From Rhodospirillaceae bacterium (GTDB lineage: Bacteria; Pseudomonadota; Alphaproteobacteria; UBA8366; GCA-2717185): a DNA stretch of 8,470 nt. Positions 6,024-8,470 of this stretch are shown here, piece by piece. Below the pieces are notes generated by a model. It ran no database searches and had not been told where the DNA came from. It worked only from the letters and a program-made list of their open reading frames with translations. Within the stretch, counting starts at the first letter, position 1. Each line of letters opens with the position of its first letter. The stretch lies in contig JAPPPC010000620.1 in NCBI GenBank assembly GCA_028817685.1, forward strand, positions 1,177 through 9,646, given 5' to 3'. Position numbers and translations under genes: made by a program.

Positions 6024-6512
6024 TTAACCACGCCCCGGTGAGAAATCGTCCAACAGGCGGCCGGCACGGCGCGCCCGAACCGCCAATCCGCTGTCGGCGA
6101 AATCGTCGAGGTGCGGCCGGTCGGCGGTTGCGGCAATCGCCTGCGCCGTCGCCCGCGCTTCCGCATCGAACCGGTGCTGCCAGCCCCGTACCGCGGCCAC
6201 GAACCGGTCATCGCCGCCATAGTGACGCAGCGCTCGGTCCAGCTGCTTCGGAAACCGTACCACCGCTTGGCGCAAGGCTTGGATCTCAGCCCGAATTTTT
6301 GCCGGGGACCGCCACTGCGGCGACCGCGGTCGGACCGCCGCGACGGCCAGTGCCAGCGACGGCGACAGGCCTGCCCGCAACGATTCCGCGATGATGGCGC
6401 GTTCGGCCGGCATCGCACCGTGCGCGACGCCCGCATGGAGGACGAATAGCACCGCCAGGAACGCCGCCAGCTGCAGTGCCCAGTCGATCACGATCGTACC
6501 GTTTCGTCTCAT
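6024..6512 (-). CDS. degenerate lytic-transglycosylase-like exported protein (probable pseudoenzyme)
   Basis: A 162-residue protein with an N-terminal hydrophobic segment (about 7-30, possible cleavage at AHG-A, 30-33). Its body aligns by eye with the transglycosylase encoded next to it: GLSPSLALAVAAVRP (48-62) against GVPVSLALAVAHAES, and IRAEIQALRQAVVRFP then LDRALRHYGGDDR (73-103) against IRLGLDFLGRLVKRYR then VDLALSYYNGGSR. The catalytic Glu is replaced by Arg61, and about 30 residues including the GVMQIMP motif are missing, so it should not cut peptidoglycan. It may bind glycan or regulate its neighbour. Start ATG 6512 is preferred over 6542: AGGGGGAA lies before it and ATGA overlaps the stop of the ExbD-like gene. 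Frame and spacing are intact, so this is a maintained gene and not a decaying one. Confidence 0.85.
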   Translation of the reverse strand: MRRNGTIVIDWALQLAAFLAVLFVLHAGVAHGAMPAERAIIAESLRAGLSPSLALAVAAVRPRSPQWRSPAKIRAEIQALRQAVVRFPKQLDRALRHYGGDDRFVAAVRGWQHRFDAEARATAQAIAATADRPHLDDFADSGLAVRARRAGRLLDDFSPGRG

Positions 6513-6943
6513 TGCGTTTCCCCCTGCAATGCACGCAGCCACTCCTTGTTGAGCGTCGAGACGACCAGACGGTCGGATGCGACTTTCTCTCGTGCGGCCA
6601 TGGCCTCGCCCAAGGGTAGGCCTGGATCGATGGCGAGAATGAGGCGCCCGCGGGTCTTTACTGTGGCCGGATCGACCGGTTTCATCTGCGCGTCGAGGAA
6701 ACGTCCCCGATAGTAGATGACGACCGTATCCTCGGATTCGACCGCGACGGCGCTGGTTTCGTTCGACGACGGTGCCAGCATCGCGGCGGCAACGGCCTGC
6801 CCTTTTTGCGGTGCCGCACCCATCGAAATGATGGTCAACACCATAATGCTGAAGAACCCCATGGCGAGCGCCAGGGCGATTTCCGTCATCGGGTTGCCTT
6901 GCGCACCATCATGCATGTCGTTCACCGAAAGTCGTTGTTTCAC
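6509..6943 (-). CDS. ExbD/TolR-like one-pass membrane protein
   Basis: ExbD/TolR proteins pair with ExbB/TolQ to turn the proton gradient into motion or force across the periplasm. This 144-residue protein has the right size and layout: a short cytoplasmic N-terminus, GNPMTEIALALAMGFFSIM and on through the membrane (about 16-42), a linker, and a periplasmic domain (about 70-140). That domain has a D-x-V-V-I-Y-Y strand and ILAIDPGLPLGEAMAAREKV (102-121), like the A/D-x-x-V-P-Y-G-x-V-x-x-V region of ExbD/TolR. The N-P-M-T-E before the membrane lines up with the T-P-F-I-D of ExbD, placing Glu21 where ExbD has its essential Asp25. Start GTG 6943 has only a weak ribosome binding site; ATG 6916 is an alternative nine codons in. 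No ExbB/TolQ/MotA homologue is in the window. Homology is by motif only. Confidence 0.78.
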   Translation of the reverse strand: MKQRLSVNDMHDGAQGNPMTEIALALAMGFFSIMVLTIISMGAAPQKGQAVAAAMLAPSSNETSAVAVESEDTVVIYYRGRFLDAQMKPVDPATVKTRGRLILAIDPGLPLGEAMAAREKVASDRLVVSTLNKEWLRALQGETQ

Positions 6944-6975
6944 CTTGCTTATGAAAGGCAGAGAGCCGTTTGCCG

Positions 6976-8157
6976 CTAACGCTGCCGCTCGCGCAGGCTG
7001 ACGACCAGATCGCGCGTCATGCGGCCGTCCTGACCCAGCCCGTTGTTGCGCTGGAACGTGGCGATAGCACGGCGCATCTGCGGCCCCAGGATACCGTTTA
7101 CCGGTCCCGGATCGTAGCCAAGCGCATGCAGCAAACGCTGCGCCTCCGCCACGGTTGGACGGCCGCGAACCGGAGTCGCATAGGTCAATTGCGGTGCCGG
7201 CTCCGTCCGCTGCCAGGGCAGAATTTCGGGCGTTGATGTTGGCGCCGGGTCGGCGGACGGTCCCATTGCGAGGGTCGCCGGGATCGAGTCTCGCCGCACC
7301 TTCTCGCGCCAGGTGACCGCGACACCGTCGACGCCGCGCAAGGACAGGCTGACCTCCACGGCGTCACCGAGCGGCCAATAAGTCCCGATCAGACGATAGG
7401 CGCCGGGCGCCAGGGCCGTATCGTCATCCGCCACATCGACCTGGACCCCGGCGCCCGTCAGCACGCCGGTCGACTGCCGGCGAAACTCATCGGCGACGCG
7501 GTCCCGCAGATAGGCGGCAAACGCCGTATCCGCAGCCTCGCTGCGATAGCGAATATCGCCGATTTGAATCGTTTCCAGGCCATCGATCCGCTGCAACAGG
7601 TACCGCGCGGCAACCGGCAATGCCTGATCGAGCCCGAGCGTCGCCTGATCCTGATCGCGCAGTTTTAGCCGATACGGTTTTGTGCTGGCCAAAACGGCGC
7701 CGTCGCCGGTCGCGACCGCCTTGTAGGACAGGACCAGCTGTTGCCGTTCGCGACGCAACGTCCCGATCACCAGGATATCGGCCCGCGCCTTTTCCAGCAG
7801 CGTCTCGACCGGATCGTCCGGTCCCGGACGCGCCCGTTCGGAGACATCGCGCACCAACGCCGGCAGCGCGCCACGGGCGACAAATGTGTGACGGCCGCCG
7901 CTCTTTGCAATCAGTGCCGACAGCAACGAGGCGTTGAGCGCGTTTGCCGCGGTCAGTGAAATGGGCGTTTTTTCCGTCGCAAAAGATTGCACCGCGATGC
8001 GCGGCCCCGCATCAGCAGCGCCTACCGGCACACCGGCCAAGATCTCTTCCGCCAATCGGTCGGCAACCCAGCCGTCGATCCAGTCTGCCAGCGCCACGGA
8101 TGGGGCCAGCATGGCGGCAAGCCATAGAGCAAAAGTGACACGTCGTTTCCGTCGCAT
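6976..8157 (-). CDS. secreted CsgG/FlgO-like protein with C-terminal peptidoglycan-binding domain
   Basis: A 393-residue protein. A signal peptide with RRKRR n-region is cleaved probably at ALA-D (22-25); there is no lipobox, unlike true CsgG. Residues about 52-165 fit the CsgG/FlgO type: RIAVQSF strand, a helix with ANALNASLLSAL, THFVAR-like strand, LLEKARADILVIGTL, then strands around LVLSYKAV. A second region (about 195-290: DIRYRS, FAAYLRDRVADEF, AYRLIGTYWPLGD, VEVSLSLR) looks like a related alpha/beta repeat. After a Pro/Thr linker (300-333) comes a PG_binding_1 domain (334-390: PTVAEAQRLLHALGYDPGPVNG, then LGPQMRRAIATFQRNNGL). It should sit in the periplasm fixed to the wall. Start ATG 8157 has GGGGAGG five bases before it, better than TTG 8175. 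It follows the upstream gene by 11 nt. Confidence 0.88.
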   Translation of the reverse strand: MRRKRRVTFALWLAAMLAPSVALADWIDGWVADRLAEEILAGVPVGAADAGPRIAVQSFATEKTPISLTAANALNASLLSALIAKSGGRHTFVARGALPALVRDVSERARPGPDDPVETLLEKARADILVIGTLRRERQQLVLSYKAVATGDGAVLASTKPYRLKLRDQDQATLGLDQALPVAARYLLQRIDGLETIQIGDIRYRSEAADTAFAAYLRDRVADEFRRQSTGVLTGAGVQVDVADDDTALAPGAYRLIGTYWPLGDAVEVSLSLRGVDGVAVTWREKVRRDSIPATLAMGPSADPAPTSTPEILPWQRTEPAPQLTYATPVRGRPTVAEAQRLLHALGYDPGPVNGILGPQMRRAIATFQRNNGLGQDGRMTRDLVVSLRERQR

Positions 8158-8168
8158 GGCCGCCTCCC

Positions 8169-8470
8169 CTACCAATCGCTCTTGTCGAAATTACGGGCAG
8201 CGCGGGGACTGATCTTCGCGATGGTGAACACGTTACCGGCGAAATCCACGCGGCCGCGAAGCCCCATATGGTCCAACATTTTTTGCAAATTGCGGTATAG
8301 ACGCCCGCTCGGCGCGCCGGATTCGTACCAAAATTCGTGATGCCGGGCGCTGGCCCGCACCGGACGGTGGCGCGCGTAATCGCGGAACACGACGAGATAT
8401 TCCTCCATGCCCATCACGTCCTGCGGTGTGAACCCGTCGAGCACCAGCGCGTAGCCGCGTGGCGCCGCGG
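8169..8470 (-). CDS. C-terminal part of an unknown protein (cut by window edge)
   Basis: The frame is open from the window edge to the TAG at 8171-8169, so at least 99 residues of a longer protein are seen. The first residues are AAPRGYALVLDGF; the GTG near 8444 is an internal codon, as no stop separates it from the edge and no ribosome binding site precedes it. The visible domain has an alpha/beta pattern: YALVLDGF strand, MEEYLVVFRDYARH helix, HHEFWYESG strand, LYRNLQKMLDHMGL helix, then RVDFAGNVFTIAKI strands. This compact domain of about 85 residues looks complete. It is like the small C-terminal lobes of periplasmic assembly proteins, but I cannot name it. It is the first visible gene of the leftward operon; 11 nt separate it from the CsgG-like gene. 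Confidence 0.82.
   Translation of the reverse strand, partial: AAPRGYALVLDGFTPQDVMGMEEYLVVFRDYARHRPVRASARHHEFWYESGAPSGRLYRNLQKMLDHMGLRGRVDFAGNVFTIAKISPRAARNFDKSDW

Noticed and set aside
5705..6394. A 229-residue rightward open frame across the two transglycosylase-like genes
   Set aside because: Spans the junction of two well-supported leftward genes; the translation is Arg/Pro-rich and shows no domain.
1..8470. Search for CRISPR repeats, tRNA or rRNA genes, insertion-sequence ends and integrase genes
   Set aside because: No regularly spaced direct repeats, no cloverleaf-like sequence, no terminal inverted repeats with a transposase frame and no recombinase motif were seen by eye.

Overview
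The window is GC-rich, densely packed bacterial DNA from a Gram-negative (diderm) organism. Two ORFs carry lipoprotein signals, several more carry Sec-type signals, and a peptidoglycan-binding domain, a lytic transglycosylase and an ExbD-like energy-transducing subunit are encoded. Base composition, codon use and the look of the small rightward gene fit a proteobacterium, most likely alphaproteobacterial. That placement is inference, as no taxonomic marker gene is present.

Right and centre (8470 to 2056, leftward): eight genes in one tight run, probably one operon that begins beyond the right edge. In order of transcription they are: the C-terminus of an unknown protein; a secreted protein with a CsgG/FlgO-like domain and a C-terminal peptidoglycan-binding domain; a one-pass ExbD/TolR-like protein; a degenerate lytic-transglycosylase-like protein; an intact lytic transglycosylase lipoprotein; a 543-residue soluble protein of unknown function; a 181-residue soluble protein of unknown function; and a one-pass membrane protein whose N-terminus looks like the Lon (S16) protease domain with the Ser/Lys pair kept. 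Four stop/start pairs overlap and another is 2 nt apart, so the products are probably made together. No insertion sequence, tRNA, rRNA or CRISPR array is visible.

Middle (1508 to 2055): one small rightward gene (1689-2006) of unknown function. It faces the S16-like gene across a 49-nt gap holding a GC hairpin. It is divided from the left cluster by a 181-nt divergent gap with two palindromes and a weak promoter-like sequence.

Left (1507 to 1, leftward): a second cluster of exported proteins. It holds a small lipoprotein with a TPR-like stretch, a secreted helix-rich protein, and the first nine codons of a third probable secreted protein cut by the window edge.

Taken together, the long cluster reads as a cell-envelope machine. 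An ExbD-like subunit could couple to the proton gradient if an ExbB/TolQ/MotA-type partner lies outside the window. The CsgG-like/PG-binding protein and the two transglycosylase-fold proteins would anchor to or open the cell wall. The S16-like membrane protein and its two coupled soluble neighbours would form the cytoplasmic side. I do not recognise this gene set as a named system. The assembled model is inference; the individual domain calls rest on motifs seen in the translations.
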